Made by a program: the position numbers and the translations under genes. DNA of 64,000 nt from Streptomyces fodineus (GTDB lineage: Bacteria > Actinomycetota > Actinomycetes > Streptomycetales > Streptomycetaceae): assembly GCF_001735805.1 (NCBI RefSeq), contig NZ_CP017248.1:310001-374000 (forward strand). Reading direction: 5' to 3'. Of this stretch, positions 8,311 to 17,278 are shown one piece after another; position 1 is the first letter of the stretch; every line of letters begins with the position of its first letter. Under the pieces are notes generated by a model. The model ran no database searches, was not told where the DNA came from, and saw only the letters and a program-made list of their open reading frames with translations.

Positions 8311-8823
8311 ATGATGCGTCGCATGGCCGGCACCCACGCGCTCGACCCGACGCAGCAGAGCCTCTGGCGGCCCCTGCGGCTACTGCAGGCGTCCATAGAC
8401 GCCGACATCGCCCAGATCTACTCCGAGCAACAAATCGACGGGCTCAAACCCAGCTATGTCATGGAGCTGCTCCGGCTCCACGCCTGCGGCCCCATGACCA
8501 TCGCGGAGCTGGCCGACTCGGTCCAGCGCACGCATTCGGCACTCAGCCAGAAGGTCGCCGCGATGCGGAAGGCTGGCTGGGTCCAGACCGTCGTGGGCGA
8601 CGACGCACGCACCAGGAAGGTGACGCTCACCGACAAGGCCCGCCGCGTCGTCGGTCGCCTTGCGGCAGAATGGCGGGCCACCGAGGCCGCCCTCGCTGAC
8701 CTGGAAGCCGAGATCCCCTACCCGCTCTCCCAGGTCGTCACCGATATCGAGCGGGCTCTGGAGCGCAAGAGCTTCCACGACCGGATCGCCGAGAAACTGG
8801 CCGAGGACCCCGCATGGGGCTGA
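8311..8823 (+). CDS. MarR family transcriptional regulator
   Basis: A 170-residue winged-helix regulator. The recognition region MTIAELADSVQRTHSALSQKVAAMRKAGWVQTVVGDDARTRKVTLTD (about residues 64-112) contains the helix-turn-helix and the wing with the conserved D-x-R. Starts at 8311, 8314 or 8323 are all in frame; the operator ends exactly at 8310. Its stop codon overlaps the start of the MFS gene by 10 bp, so it is co-transcribed with the transporter and presumably releases the operator when it binds the exported compound. Confidence 0.92.
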   Translation: MMRRMAGTHALDPTQQSLWRPLRLLQASIDADIAQIYSEQQIDGLKPSYVMELLRLHACGPMTIAELADSVQRTHSALSQKVAAMRKAGWVQTVVGDDARTRKVTLTDKARRVVGRLAAEWRATEAALADLEAEIPYPLSQVVTDIERALERKSFHDRIAEKLAEDPAWG

Positions 8824-10070
8824 GGCACACGCTGATCGACGTGGCTCCGTTACGGTCGGCACCACGGTTCCGACGGTTGTGGATCGGCCAGACCCTGTCC
8901 GCTTTCGGCAGCCAGATGACGCTCGTCGCCGTCATGTTCCAGGTCTGGCAGATGACGAAGAGCCCCACGTGGACGGGTGCCGTCGGGCTGGCACAGGCGG
9001 TTCCGCTCATCGCGCTCGGACTGTTCGCCGGATCGCTTGTCGACCGAGTGGATCGCCGGAAGTTCTACCTGCTCACGACCAGCGGACAAGCCGTGTGTTC
9101 GCTCCTCCTCGCGCTACAGGGCTTCCTCGGGCACGTTCCCGCCGCCGGCGTACTGGGGCTCGTCGCACTCCAGTCATGCTTCGTCGCAGGCGGCGGACCG
9201 GCCTCGCGCACCTTCATTCCGCACCTTCTGCCCAAGCACCGACTGGCCGCAGGACTGGCGTTGACACGAATAGCCTTTCAGGGCGCCATGCTGCTCGGTC
9301 CGACGCTCGGCGGATTGATCGTGGGCGGGCCGGGAGTCGGCGCCTGCTACCTGATCGACGCCCTGACGTTCGTCGCGGCGTTCTACGGTGCCTTCGGCTT
9401 ACCGCCGATGAACCCCGGAGACGAACCTGCACGGCCCGGACTGCGGGGGGTGCTGGACGGCCTGGCCTTCTTGGGCCGCACCCCCGTCATTCGCGGGGCC
9501 CTGCTCACGGACCTGGCCACCACCGTGTTGTCGATGCCTTTCAGCCTGTTTCCCTTGATCAACGCCGAACGGTTCGGTGGCAACCCACGCACCCTCGGAC
9601 TCTTCCTCACGGCCGTCGCCGCCGGCGGCGTCGCGGCGTCACTCTTCTCGGGAACCTTCACCCGCTTCCCCCGCCCCGGCCTGGTCATGCTGGGCGGTTC
9701 CGCCACCTGGGGCACAGCGTTGACGCTGTTCGGCATGTCACCCAGCCCATGGGGCGGTTTGGCCTTCCTCGTCATGGCCGGCGCCGCCGACACCGTCTCC
9801 GTCGTCTCCCGGAGCACCGTCGTCCAGATGCACACGCCTCACGAGCTACTTGGCCGCGTCAGTGCAGCCGAACAAATCGTCGGGCAAGCCGGACCCGACA
9901 TCGGCAACATGCGCGGCGGCCTGGTGGCAGCTGCCACCTCGGGAGCAGCAGCCCTCGTCAGCGGTGGCCTGCTCTGCCTCGGCGCCGTGGCCGCGGTGGG
10001 CGCCACGACGGCGGACCTGCGCAGTTCCTCCGCGTCCTCCTCTGCCCACAAAGCCTCGGCCAGCCCATAA
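8814..10070 (+). CDS. MFS transporter, enterobactin-exporter-like (EntS type)
   Basis: A 418-residue major facilitator with about 12 hydrophobic segments and the signature loop between helices 2 and 3 (GSLVDRVDRRKFYL, about residues 70-83). The overall type is that of multidrug or siderophore exporters acting by proton antiport at the cytoplasmic membrane. It overlaps the upstream MarR gene by 10 bp, forming a regulator-pump operon. The IS630 element begins only 9 bp after its stop codon, so the coding region is intact, but any downstream cistron has been cut off. Confidence 0.9.
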   Translation: MGLRHTLIDVAPLRSAPRFRRLWIGQTLSAFGSQMTLVAVMFQVWQMTKSPTWTGAVGLAQAVPLIALGLFAGSLVDRVDRRKFYLLTTSGQAVCSLLLALQGFLGHVPAAGVLGLVALQSCFVAGGGPASRTFIPHLLPKHRLAAGLALTRIAFQGAMLLGPTLGGLIVGGPGVGACYLIDALTFVAAFYGAFGLPPMNPGDEPARPGLRGVLDGLAFLGRTPVIRGALLTDLATTVLSMPFSLFPLINAERFGGNPRTLGLFLTAVAAGGVAASLFSGTFTRFPRPGLVMLGGSATWGTALTLFGMSPSPWGGLAFLVMAGAADTVSVVSRSTVVQMHTPHELLGRVSAAEQIVGQAGPDIGNMRGGLVAAATSGAAALVSGGLLCLGAVAAVGATTADLRSSSASSSAHKASASP

Positions 10071-10079
10071 GAAGTCCTA

Positions 10080-11497
10080 GTGTGATGCGCCTGAAATCGC
10101 AGGCTTAAGTCTGTAGCCTGTTTTCATGTCTCGGGGTCCTCGTGCCGTCGAAGTTGTGCTGTCCGATGAGGAGCGCGCCGAGTTGTTGCGCTGGGCGGGC
10201 GGGGCAGTGGCGCCCCGTCTCGCCGAGCGGGCACGCATCGTCTTGGCGTGTGCGGATGGGAAGCCGAATACGCGTGTGGCGGCGGAGTTCAAGGTAACCG
10301 CGGACACGGTGAGGAAGTGGCGCTCGCGGTTTGCTGCCCGGCGGATGGCCGGGCTTGCGGATGAGCCGCGGCCGGGCCGACGCAAGTCGGAGCTGGTGCT
10401 CAGTGATGACGAACGGGCTCAGCTGACGCGTTGGGCGAGGCGCGCGAAGACCGCGCAGTTTTTGGCTCTGCGCGCGAGGATCGTGCTGCGGTGCGCGGAG
10501 GGCGGGACGAACAAGCAGGTGGCGGCCGAGCTCGGGGTGAGCGAGCAGTCGGTGAACCGCTGGCGGGCCCGGTTCGTCAAGCGGCGGCTGGACGGTCTGG
10601 TCGACGAGCCGCGGCCCGGCCGGCCGCCGTCCATCCTGCTCGACCAGGTCGAGGACGTGGTCGTCGCGACGCTGGAATCCGCCCCGGGCCAGGACACCCA
10701 CTGGTCGCGGGCCTCCATGGCCGCCCGCACCGGGCTGTCGAAGTCCACCATCGGGCGGATCTGGAAGAAGTTCGACCTCAAGCCGCACCTGCAGGACGCC
10801 TTCAAGCTCTCCACCGACCCGCAGTTCGTCGCGAAGGTCGTCGACGTCGTCGGCCTGTACCACAACCCGCCGGAGAAAGCCGTGGTGTTGTGCGTGGACG
10901 AGAAGAGCCAGATTCAGGCGCTGGACCGCTCGCAGCCGGTGCTGCCGATGATGCCGGGCATGCCCGAACGGCGCACCCACGACTACCTGCGACACGGCAT
11001 CACCAGCCTGTTCGCCGCCTTCAACATCGCCGACGGCACTGTCATCGGTGAACTGCACCGCCGCCACCGGGCCGTCGAGTTCAAGAAGTTTCTGGTCACG
11101 ATAGACAAGGCGGTTCCTGCCGGGCTCGATGTGCACCTGGTGTGTGACAACTACGCCACCCACAACACCCCCGAGATCAAGACCTGGCTCGGCAAGCACC
11201 CCCGCTTCCATGTCCACTTCACTCCGACCGGCTCTTCCTGGATCAACCAGGTCGAGCGGTGGTTCGGCCTGCTCACCGACAAGCTCATCCGCCGAGGCGT
11301 CCACACCTCGGTGAAGGCGCTGGAGGAGGACATCAGGGCCTGGATCGACTCATGGAACGAGAACCCCCGGCCCTTCACCTGGACCAAGACCGCCGACGAG
11401 ATCCTCAAATCCCTCGCCGACTACCTCACCAAGCTCACTCCGCCAGCCACCGAAAATCAGCGAGAGACTTAAGCCTGCGATTTCAGGCGCATCACAC
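10080..11497 (+). mobile_element. IS630-family insertion sequence, copy 1
   Basis: A complete 1418-bp element bounded by perfect inverted repeats of more than 30 bp (GTGTGATGCGCCTGAAATCG and onward on the left, the reverse complement on the right) and flanked by TA at 10078-10079 and 11498-11499, the TA duplication typical of IS630/Tc1-mariner elements. It contains a single intact transposase gene. A second copy in the opposite orientation, the same length to the base, occupies 59364-60781. Confidence 0.95.
10126..11472 (+). CDS. IS630-family transposase (copy 1)
   Basis: A 448-residue DDE transposase in one uninterrupted frame. Two successive helix-turn-helix segments (TRVAAEFKVTADTVRKWRSRF and KQVAAELGVSEQSVNRWRARF) form the N-terminal DNA-binding part. 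The catalytic core shows VLCVDEKSQIQALDRSQP with the first Asp, HLVCDNYATHNTPE with the second, and SSWINQVERWFGLLTDK with the final acidic residue. The length and the intact terminal repeats indicate a potentially active element. Compared with copy 2 the protein differs at one position seen here (Phe in HFTPTG, Cys in copy 2). Confidence 0.96.
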   Translation: MSRGPRAVEVVLSDEERAELLRWAGGAVAPRLAERARIVLACADGKPNTRVAAEFKVTADTVRKWRSRFAARRMAGLADEPRPGRRKSELVLSDDERAQLTRWARRAKTAQFLALRARIVLRCAEGGTNKQVAAELGVSEQSVNRWRARFVKRRLDGLVDEPRPGRPPSILLDQVEDVVVATLESAPGQDTHWSRASMAARTGLSKSTIGRIWKKFDLKPHLQDAFKLSTDPQFVAKVVDVVGLYHNPPEKAVVLCVDEKSQIQALDRSQPVLPMMPGMPERRTHDYLRHGITSLFAAFNIADGTVIGELHRRHRAVEFKKFLVTIDKAVPAGLDVHLVCDNYATHNTPEIKTWLGKHPRFHVHFTPTGSSWINQVERWFGLLTDKLIRRGVHTSVKALEEDIRAWIDSWNENPRPFTWTKTADEILKSLADYLTKLTPPATENQRET

Positions 11498-11551
11498 TAG
11501 CAGAAGTGGTTGATCATGTGACTGCTGGCCTATCCGCTCGTTGGTCTGGTC

Positions 11552-12274
11552 GTGGGGAAACGTCAGTCACGGCCGTGGATCGTGTCGGATGAACTGTGGG
11601 CCCTGATAGAACCGTTGCTGCCCAAGCCGGGGCCGAAACTGGTCGAGGGACGGCCGAGGGTGCCGGACCGGCAGGCGTTGTGCGGGATCCTGTTCGTGCT
11701 GCACACCGGCATCCAGTGGGAGTACCTGCCGCAGGAGCTGGGCTTCGGTTCGGGCATGACCTGCTGGCGGCGGCTGGCCGCGTGGAACGAGGCCGGGGTG
11801 TGGGACCAGCTGCATGTGCTGCTGTTGAAGAAGCTGCGGTCGGCGAGGAAGCTGGACTGGTCCCGGGCGGTGATCGACTCCTCCCATGTGCGGGCGGCCC
11901 GCAGGGGCCCAAAAGCGGTCCCAGCCCGGTCTCACCCAACTCCTGCCCCTGCTCGACAAGATCCCCGCCGTCGCCGGGGTTGTCGGCCGGCCCCGGCACC
12001 GGCCCGACGCACTGCTCGCCGACCGCGGCTACGACCACGACAAGTACCGGCGCCTGCTGTGGCAGCGCGGCATCCGTCCCGTGATCGCGAAGCGAGGCGA
12101 GCCACACGGCTCCGGCCTGGACATCTTCCGGTATGTCGTCGAACGGACGATCGCCTGGCTGCACGGCTTCCGTCGCCTGCGCATCCGGTGGGAGCGACGG
12201 GACGACATCCATGAAGCCTTCCTCGGGCTCGCTACATGTCTCATCACCTACAGACACGTCCGACGCCTTTGTTA
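11552..12274 (+). pseudogene. IS5-family transposase with internal deletion
   Basis: The first frame (MGKRQSRPWIVSDELWALIEPLLP through VIDSSHVRAARRGPK) carries the start of an IS5-type transposase with the first catalytic Asp. A frame change at about 11910 then joins it to TQLLPLLDKIPAVAGVVGRPRHRP, LADRGYDHDKYR and VERTIAWLHGFRRLRIRWERRDDIHEAF. A stretch of about 30 residues between GPKSGPSPV and TQLLPLL that intact relatives possess is absent. The element should be inactive, and clear terminal repeats are not visible; the left end may have been lost beside the IS630 copy. Confidence 0.85.
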
Positions 12275-12687
12275 GGACCTCTAAGGCGAGCGGGCGACGG
12301 ACATCGCGCCGTCGACCAAGAGGGGTCATCAGGGCCTCGCGCTCATGGTCCGGGGTCGAAGCCGGGCCGCCCCCAGAGCGCTTCTGGGAGGCCCGCACAT
12401 ACGTGTGCAAGAGCGCCAACCGGGACTGGACAGATGTGCCACGTGACCGTCCCGCTCACGAGACCGATGTCCCATAAACCCGTTCAGACGCTATGACTGC
12501 CAACCGGCGAACTATGCCAATCAGCGATCCCACCAGGCGGGCAGCTCCTGGGCGTCGAGCAAGAACCCACACCGCCGACCGGGCAACACACCGATCGCCG
12601 GTTCGACGCTGTGGCGACGCTGGAAGTCACGGGCACCCTCCCGGTTCCACTCGGTGAACCGAAAAGCCTTGCTCCGCCTCGTGTGTG
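12275..12687. other. Gene-poor debris between IS5 relic and aldo/keto reductase relic
   Basis: No intact gene was found. On the minus strand, 12521-12662 reads as FTEWNREGARDFQRRH, EPAIGVLPGRRCGFLLDA and QELPAWWDR before a TGA, which has coding character and may be the C-terminus of a lost gene, but I do not recognise the family. The remainder looks like transposon scar. Confidence 0.35.
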
Positions 12688-12730
12688 CTCGCTGCCGGTG
12701 AGGGCGGCGAAGTCGTAGTGCGCCAGGGCG
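12688..12730. repeat. Direct repeat of the serine recombinase 3' end (copy A)
   Basis: CTCGCTGCCGGTGAGGGCGG and the following 9 bases (12688-12716) match 15252-15280 perfectly in the same orientation, and similarity continues to 12730 with two mismatches. Copy B is the coding end of the recombinase pseudogene, so copy A is a detached fragment of the same gene family. The two copies bracket 2.5 kb that holds an aldo/keto reductase relic, an FMN reductase and an XRE regulator. Confidence 0.8.
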
Positions 12731-12733
12731 TGC

Positions 12734-13285
12734 TCAGAACCCGGCGGGCAGCCGGGGCGTGTACGGACGCTCCAGCACAGCGAGTTCGTCGGCGGTCAGC
12801 CGGACGTTCAGCGCGGCCGCTGCGTCGTCCAGGTGGCCCGGGCGGGTCGCGCCGACGACCGGGGCGGTGACCACCGGGGTGCCCAGCACCCAGCCGAGCG
12901 CGACCTGCGCCATCGGCAGGCACCGGGCCCGCGCGAAGGACTGCACGGAGTCCAGGATCGGCCGGTCGACGTCCGCGCGGGACAGCCCGAAGCCGCCCGG
13001 GCCGTCGCGCATCGGCAGGCCCACCTTCGTCGCGAGGACGACGTCTTCGCGCCGGGTGTTGCCGGACCGCGCGGCCGACCAGCTCCTCCGGGGCACCGCC
13101 GCCGTACACGTTGGCGGTGCCCCAGAAGGTGATGCCGAGCTCGACCGCCCGCCGGAAGACCGCCGCTGCGGCCTCCTCGTCAAGCGCCCACCGGTTGTGC
13201 CCGCGGCCGCTGCCGCCGAAGCCCATGCAGCCGAGCGCGATCCGGCCGACCGCCGGGTCGGTGCCGCCGGGCTTGACGTACTCCG
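12734..13285 (-). pseudogene. Aldo/keto reductase with frameshift and deletion
   Basis: The 5' part (RIALGCMGFGGSGRGHNRWALDEEAAAAVFRRAVELGITFWGTANVYGGGAPEELVG, to about 13075) is a normal AKR N-terminus with the tyrosine of the catalytic tetrad (NVYGGG). The frame then shifts to NTRREDVVLATKVGLPMRDG, which supplies the Lys, and after SRADV it jumps straight to RPILDSVQSFARARCLPMAQVALGWVLG. Over 100 residues with the central barrel are missing. A stop codon also precedes the conserved start, so this is a dead gene. Confidence 0.8.
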
Positions 13286-13298
13286 TCGTTCCCCCCGC

Positions 13299-13895
13299 TC
13301 ACGCCGGGTACGGTTCGGCGGCCCGCGCTTGCTTCAACGCGCCCGCCCACCACGACAGTTGGTCGAGCATGGTCTTGGCGTAGCCGGCCGCCTGCGGGTC
13401 GTCCGGGCGGCCGTCCGTCCAGGCGGTGAAGTAGTTCGGGAAGGCCAGGCCGTCCCGGATGGTCACCGCGTGCAGCTCGGTCAGCACGTTCTCCAGGTGC
13501 AGCACGGCGTGCCGGCCGCCGGCCGCGCCGCCGTAGCTCACGAAGGCGACCGGCTTGGCAGTCCACTGGGTGAAGTGCCAGTCGATGGCGGCCTTCAGCG
13601 AGGCTGGGTAGCTGTGGTTGTACTCCGGCGTGACAATCAGGAAGGCGTCCGCGCCCTCCAGGGCCTCGGCCAGGCCGGCCATCCCGGCCGGGCGGGGGTA
13701 GTCGGCGCCCGCGAACTTCGGCGAGGCGGCGGGCAGCGCCAGTGGGAGGTCCACCTCGGCCAGGTCGACCACCTCCACCTCGAACCCGCCGTGTGCGACG
13801 GCCTGTTCGGCCACCCACGAGGACACCACCGGGCCGAACCGGCCCTCCCGGACGCTGCCGACGAGGATCACCAGCTTGTGCGTGTTGTTCTCCAT
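13299..13895 (-). CDS. NADPH-dependent FMN reductase (flavodoxin-like fold)
   Basis: A 198-residue NAD(P)H:FMN/quinone reductase. The FMN phosphate loop is GSVREGRFGPVVSSWV near residue 10, and the flavin-contacting PEYNHSYPASLKAAIDW lies around residue 85, both diagnostic. It probably reduces quinones, azo dyes or chromate-like acceptors in the cytosol. The ATG at 13895 (MENNTHK) is preferred; MVVAMENN from 13907 is possible. It is divergent from the XRE regulator at 13998 with only about 100 bp between, a pairing common in Streptomyces that suggests control by that regulator. Confidence 0.92.
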   Translation of the reverse strand: MENNTHKLVILVGSVREGRFGPVVSSWVAEQAVAHGGFEVEVVDLAEVDLPLALPAASPKFAGADYPRPAGMAGLAEALEGADAFLIVTPEYNHSYPASLKAAIDWHFTQWTAKPVAFVSYGGAAGGRHAVLHLENVLTELHAVTIRDGLAFPNYFTAWTDGRPDDPQAAGYAKTMLDQLSWWAGALKQARAAEPYPA

Positions 13896-13997
13896 GGCCA
13901 CCACCATCGGCCCGCCCGCCGGCCGCAACCAGACCGCGCCCAGGCTGGCCCCCGCAGGGCCACCCTCCGTGCTGCCGCCAACCGTTACGCTCGCCGC

Positions 13998-14834
13998 ATG
14001 GGCACACCACTGGGGGACTTCATCCGCGCCAAGCGCGACAGCATCCAGCCCGAGACGCTCGGTCTGCCCGACTACGGCCGCCGCCGCTCGCCCGGGCTGC
14101 GCCGCTCCGACCTGGCCGTCCGCGCCGGCATCAGCGTGGAGTACCTGACCCGGCTGGAGCAGGGCCGCGACCGCAACCCCTCCCCCGCCGTGGTCCACGC
14201 GCTCGCCGACGCCCTCAGCCTCGACCCCGCCGAGCGAGGCCACCTGCGCTACCTCGCGAAGATCACCGGCGGCGCCTGCGCCGGCCGCACCCGGCCCGCC
14301 CCGCCGCCCCGCGATGTCCGCCCGGCCGTCCACCAGACCCTGCGCCTGCTCGAACCGGGCGTCGCCGCCGTCACCAACCGCCTCGGCGACATCCTCGCCC
14401 ACACGAGCGGCTACGCCGCCGTCCTCGGCGCGGCCGGCCTGCTCGACGTCCCGGCTCCGAACCTCACCCGCTACGTCTTCACCGACCCCCGGTCCCGCGC
14501 CCTCTTCCCCGACTGGGACGAGGTCGCCGACGAGCAGGCCTTCGATCTCTGGCTCGGCCCCTCGGCCGAGAACTCCGAGTGGCTCAGCACCGAACTCGCC
14601 CCCGTGGCCGGCCCCGAGTTCACCCGCCGCCTGGGCAACCACCGCGTTCCCCGCCGCGGCCCGCTCCGCCTCCAGCACCCGGCCGGGCCCGAACTCCGCC
14701 TGCTGCGCGAGACCTTGGACCTCACCGCCGATGCCCAGCAGCTCCTCGTCATGCTCCCCGCAGACGAGGACACCGCCGCCCACCTCGACCGGCTCACCCA
14801 GCCGACCCCGGCCCGCCTGCGGGCGATCTCCTGA
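13998..14834 (+). CDS. XRE-family regulator with MmyB-like ligand domain
   Basis: A 278-residue protein. The N-terminal helix-turn-helix (LRRSDLAVRAGISVEYLTRLEQGRDRNPSPAVVHALADAL, about residues 35-75) is followed by the MmyB-type domain (RLGDILAHTSGYAAVLG, LFPDWDEVADEQAFDLW, FTRRLGNHRV). Such regulators commonly sit divergent from flavin- or NAD-dependent reductases, exactly as here, and are thought to sense a small hydrophobic ligand. The ATG at 13998 follows the divergent promoter region immediately. Confidence 0.92.
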   Translation: MGTPLGDFIRAKRDSIQPETLGLPDYGRRRSPGLRRSDLAVRAGISVEYLTRLEQGRDRNPSPAVVHALADALSLDPAERGHLRYLAKITGGACAGRTRPAPPPRDVRPAVHQTLRLLEPGVAAVTNRLGDILAHTSGYAAVLGAAGLLDVPAPNLTRYVFTDPRSRALFPDWDEVADEQAFDLWLGPSAENSEWLSTELAPVAGPEFTRRLGNHRVPRRGPLRLQHPAGPELRLLRETLDLTADAQQLLVMLPADEDTAAHLDRLTQPTPARLRAIS

Positions 14835-14861
14835 GCATGGCGAGTTCGACGATCCGGTCCG

Positions 14862-15190
14862 CCTAGGGACGGCTTCCAGCCTTGTGTGGTGTCCACGACC
14901 AGGCAGGGGACGTTGCGGCGAAACCGGGACCCGCGACTCGATCCGCTGTTCCCCCTCCGCGATGCGGTGCAGGAGATCGGCGTCCACGTGAACGGCGTGC
15001 CAAAGCACTTCGGCGGCTCGGCGGGTGATGCGCACGCCGGCGAGTTCGGGATCGACGACACAGCGCACGACGCGGATGCTTGCCAGGTCCGCGAGCGACT
15101 CCAGGACCGTACGCCACAGGCGGTCCTGGAAAGCCGCCTCCGCCACCACGCTCGTGGACGACTTGGCCCTGTTCTCCCCCGAAGCTGCCG
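14862..15190 (-). pseudogene. C-terminal fragment of a P-loop AAA/kinase-type ATPase
   Basis: Minus-strand reading gives ENRAKSSTSVVAEAAFQDRLWR, then IRVVRCVVDPELAGVRITRRAAE, HVDADLLHRIAEGE and, in a shifted frame, VDTTQGWKPSLGG. This matches the lid and C-terminal part of small actinobacterial nucleoside-kinase-like ATPases that end in a VDTT-D-Y-P-L motif. The P-loop half is missing and is replaced by the recombinase relic at 15207, so the gene was cut by a rearrangement. Confidence 0.5.
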
Positions 15191-15206
15191 CAAAGCGAGA
15201 AGTAAC

Positions 15207-16213
15207 TCAGCGTATCGTTAGGGCCTTGGCTTCTGTGTGAGGTTCAGGAACCTCGCTGCCGGTGAGGGCGGCGAAGTCGTGCTGCGCCTGGGCGACGGCC
15301 TCGGGGTACGTCTCGCGCTTGGCGTGCTCCGCGGGAGCCCGGTGGCTGCCGGCGACGGAGGGATTCTGTCCCTTGCGCTTGCCAGTGGGGATGATCAGGT
15401 CCGGCTGGATCTGTTCGACCCACTCCCCGTTCGCCCGGCGCCGCAGCTTGGTGTGCCGCATGTCCTCGGTGATGACCGGTGGCCGACCGCCGTGCTTTCC
15501 CTTGCGGGTGGCGGTGTCGAGCCCCTCCAGCGTCGACTCCCGGATGATCTCCCGTTCGGTCTCCGCCATCGCGGCGAAGAATGCGAACAGCAGCTTCCCC
15601 GGCCCGATGGGGGCGTAGATGCCAGGCAGGGGCCCGGCCGGCATTCCCAGGACCAGTCCGCGGGCGGTGAGGTGGTCGGCGAGCGCGGTCAGTTCGCGGC
15701 ATCGCGGCCGAGCCGCTTCATCTCGTACAGATGACCCGGCAGTGCGGAACGTACGCCTTGACCTCCCGCGCCGTCCTCAGCGCCACCTCGAAGGCCGGCC
15801 GTACGCGGACGCGGGTGCTGATCTTCTCGTTGAAGATTTTGTCCCTCGGGATGCCGTGCTTGCTGAGCGCGTCGAGTTGGGAGACGAGTTCCTGCCCGAG
15901 GGTCGAGCAACGGGCGTAGCCGATGGGATGTCCGCGCTCGGCAGAACCGGGTCGATGGGTGCCGGGGGCGGGGTGCCGGGCCGCCAGAGGCGCCAGGGGC
16001 GCCCGGGGCTGCGGCCAGCCCGGGTTGGCACGCGGCGCCTTCTTCAGTCCGGGGGACCATGGTGAAGCGGCGGGTTTGGTAGGCGGAGGCGAGCGCGCCG
16101 ACGCGCGAGGGGCAGGGTGAGCCGGGTGGTGCCTCACACTGCGGACAGGCGCTCTGCTCGACGTCGCAGGCGTCCGACCGTTCGGCCGTAGATGGCTGCT
16201 GAGGGTCCGTCAT
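15207..16213 (-). pseudogene. Serine site-specific recombinase with N-terminal Cys-rich domain
   Basis: From ATG 16213 the frame carries a small zinc-finger-like head (CPQCEAPPGSPCPSR), then, after frame changes near 15930, IGYARCSTLGQELVSQLDALSKHGIP with the catalytic Ser of the resolvase domain, then VYEMKRLGRDAA and, in a third frame, PGKLLFAFFAAMAETEREIIRESTLEGLDTATRKGKHGGRPPVI, the E helix and hinge of small resolvases. At least three frameshifts inactivate it. The family usually accompanies Tn3-type or genomic-island elements. A possible resolution site lies immediately upstream. Confidence 0.85.
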
Positions 16214-16232
16214 AGGCTCCGGATTTTCGCAC

Positions 16233-16269
16233 CTCGCAAGTCTCAGAATGGGTCCGTCCCGCTTGCGAG
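16233..16269. repeat. Inverted repeat upstream of the recombinase, candidate res subsite
   Basis: CTCGCAAG (16233-16240) and CTTGCGAG (16262-16269) form an inverted repeat separated by 21 bp, just upstream of the recombinase start. TTTGCGAGAG recurs at 16354-16363. Dyads of this spacing upstream of a resolvase gene are the usual arrangement of resolution sites; the assignment is inferred. Confidence 0.5.
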
Positions 16270-16419
16270 TGAGAACAGTTTCTGAGAGTTGATCGAGGAT
16301 CGGAGGTGGCCCGGCGGCCACCTCTTGATCTTGCTCGCACAAAGGACGGCACCGTTTGCGAGAGGCGTGCAAGGGGTCGCCGTTCCAGGTCGCGGGCGCC
16401 AGTCCCCACCGGGAGGCTG

Positions 16420-17184
16420 TTACTTCAGATCGGAGAGGAGGCCGTCCAGGGCCTCCTTGAGGGCTGCGGCGTTGGCCGGATCGAACCACGTGGTGCGGAT
16501 CCGCTCGTTGTTCCCATTGGGCGTCTCGTGGTCGGCAGCAAGTTGATGCAGAGGGCGGCTCGCCTCATTCAGTGAGCGGCCGACGTTCTGGAAGAGGCCG
16601 CGAACATACTGGTCGGCGGCGTCGGGGGCGATGCCGTGGTCGGTGGCCCACGAGGTGAGCGTGGCGAGGTAGACGTAGTGGGCGGTGAGGGTCCCGGTCA
16701 GTGCGGAGAAGACGTTGAAGGCGTCCTCGTCCGCGACGGAGAGCGCCCCGCCCAGCTGTTCGAAGAGAGCGTCCACCACCGGGTGCGAGGGGCAGGTCAC
16801 GGTGACGGAGCGACGCTCGCGCACGGCGGGCAGCGGGATGGCGCGGACGATCGGGGCGCCGGTGGCGAGGGTTCGACGCAGGTCGTCGATGGCGACGCCG
16901 GCCATCAGGTTGACCACGGTCTTGTCATTGGCCACCTTCAGCCCGGCGAGCGCCTCGTGGTGGTCCTGGCGGCGCACGGCAATGATCACCAATTCGGAGC
17001 GGTCCACCACCTCCTGGTTGTCGGCGCACACCTGGATGTCCTCGAAGCGCTCGGACAGTTCGGCGGCGACGCGGGCTCCCCGGGGAGAGAGGAAGACCTC
17101 CGGCGACGCACCGCCCCCGCTGCGCAGGCCCTCGACGAGGGCCTTGCCGATCTCGCCCACTCCTGTGATGCCGATTCGCTGCAC
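16420..17184 (-). CDS. Pyrroline-5-carboxylate reductase-like NAD(P)-binding protein
   Basis: A 254-residue protein with an N-terminal Rossmann fold (RIGITGVGEIGKALVEGL), the VIIAVRRQDHHEAL strand and a ProC-type core (VVNLMAGVAIDDLRRTL, IVRAIPLPAVRERRSVTV). The helical C-terminal domain has the length of P5C reductases, but the classical substrate loop is poorly conserved, so another imine or keto substrate is likely. The GTG start at 17184 has a good ribosome site (GGAGGA). It is the last gene of the operon beginning at 19712. Confidence 0.85.
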   Translation of the reverse strand: MQRIGITGVGEIGKALVEGLRSGGGASPEVFLSPRGARVAAELSERFEDIQVCADNQEVVDRSELVIIAVRRQDHHEALAGLKVANDKTVVNLMAGVAIDDLRRTLATGAPIVRAIPLPAVRERRSVTVTCPSHPVVDALFEQLGGALSVADEDAFNVFSALTGTLTAHYVYLATLTSWATDHGIAPDAADQYVRGLFQNVGRSLNEASRPLHQLAADHETPNGNNERIRTTWFDPANAAALKEALDGLLSDLK

Positions 17185-17278
17185 TGTGTCGTCCTCCGTG
17201 GTGCGCGGTGGTCGTGGCTCGTGTGGTGCGGCTCTGTAGGGTCGCGATGGTTGCGTGCGGAGTCGAACCGAGGCGTCG

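Noticed and set aside
13299..15149. One 616-residue minus-strand frame spanning the FMN reductase and the XRE gene
   Set aside because: Only its end is real (FMN reductase). The rest is the antisense of the XRE regulator, and its start overlaps an ATPase relic.
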